Below are positions 8,038 through 8,039 of a stretch of DNA of 8,039 nt, one piece after another; within the stretch, counting starts at the first letter, position 1; the number at the start of each line of letters is the position of its first letter. The notes under the pieces are model-generated. The model did not search any database. It was not told the origin of the DNA and saw nothing but the letters and a program-made list of their open reading frames with translations. The stretch is from Pseudomonadota bacterium. Its GTDB lineage: Bacteria > Pseudomonadota > Alphaproteobacteria > Ferrovibrionales > Ferrovibrionaceae. A program made the position numbers and the translations under genes. The stretch covers positions 1 through 8,039 of the forward strand of contig JAJYTL010000140.1 in NCBI GenBank assembly GCA_021793055.1, in the 5' to 3' direction.

Positions 8038-8039
8038 CG

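Overview
The window is high-GC bacterial chromosome, most likely from an alphaproteobacterium, perhaps Rhodospirillales or a neighbouring order. This rests on dnaK followed by dnaJ, a small DUF6489-type protein placed directly before mnmE (tRNA-modification GTPase), strongly G/C-ending codons, and an intergenic palindromic repeat of a style common in alphaproteobacteria. No rRNA, tRNA or CRISPR array is visible.

Layout. Bases 1-1338 hold the 3' two thirds of dnaK, and 1536-2663 hold a complete dnaJ, both on the + strand. Together they form the Hsp70/Hsp40 chaperone pair, separated by about 200 bases containing two GC-rich hairpins. A 110-base gap with a palindromic repeat separates dnaJ from two convergent minus-strand genes. 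These are a YyaL/SPATA20-type thioredoxin-domain protein (5341-3305) and, about 10 bases downstream of it, a methylated-DNA-protein-cysteine methyltransferase (ogt, 3294-2773), probably one transcript. A 134-base divergent promoter region leads back to the + strand, where a DUF6489-type protein (5476-5745) and mnmE (5769-7160) are probably co-transcribed.

Immediately after the mnmE stop codon the sequence changes character. G+C drops to about half, the codon-use pattern of the first 7.1 kb is lost, and the mnmG gene that usually follows mnmE in alphaproteobacteria is absent. This 0.9-kb stretch holds a putative promoter, a structured transcript with an unrecognised 41-codon reading frame behind a good Shine-Dalgarno site, and a strong UUCG-loop terminator. 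Next come operator-like direct and inverted repeats, a small ribbon-helix-helix-type regulator, and the tail of a convergent minus-strand reading frame. The 3' end of mnmE is a known chromosomal attachment site for SGI1-type integrative elements, so the simplest hypothesis is that the window ends just inside an integrated mobile element. No integrase or second attachment site is visible, so this remains an inference.

The core genes (dnaK, dnaJ, mnmE, ogt) look intact and ordinary. The interest lies in the last 900 bases.
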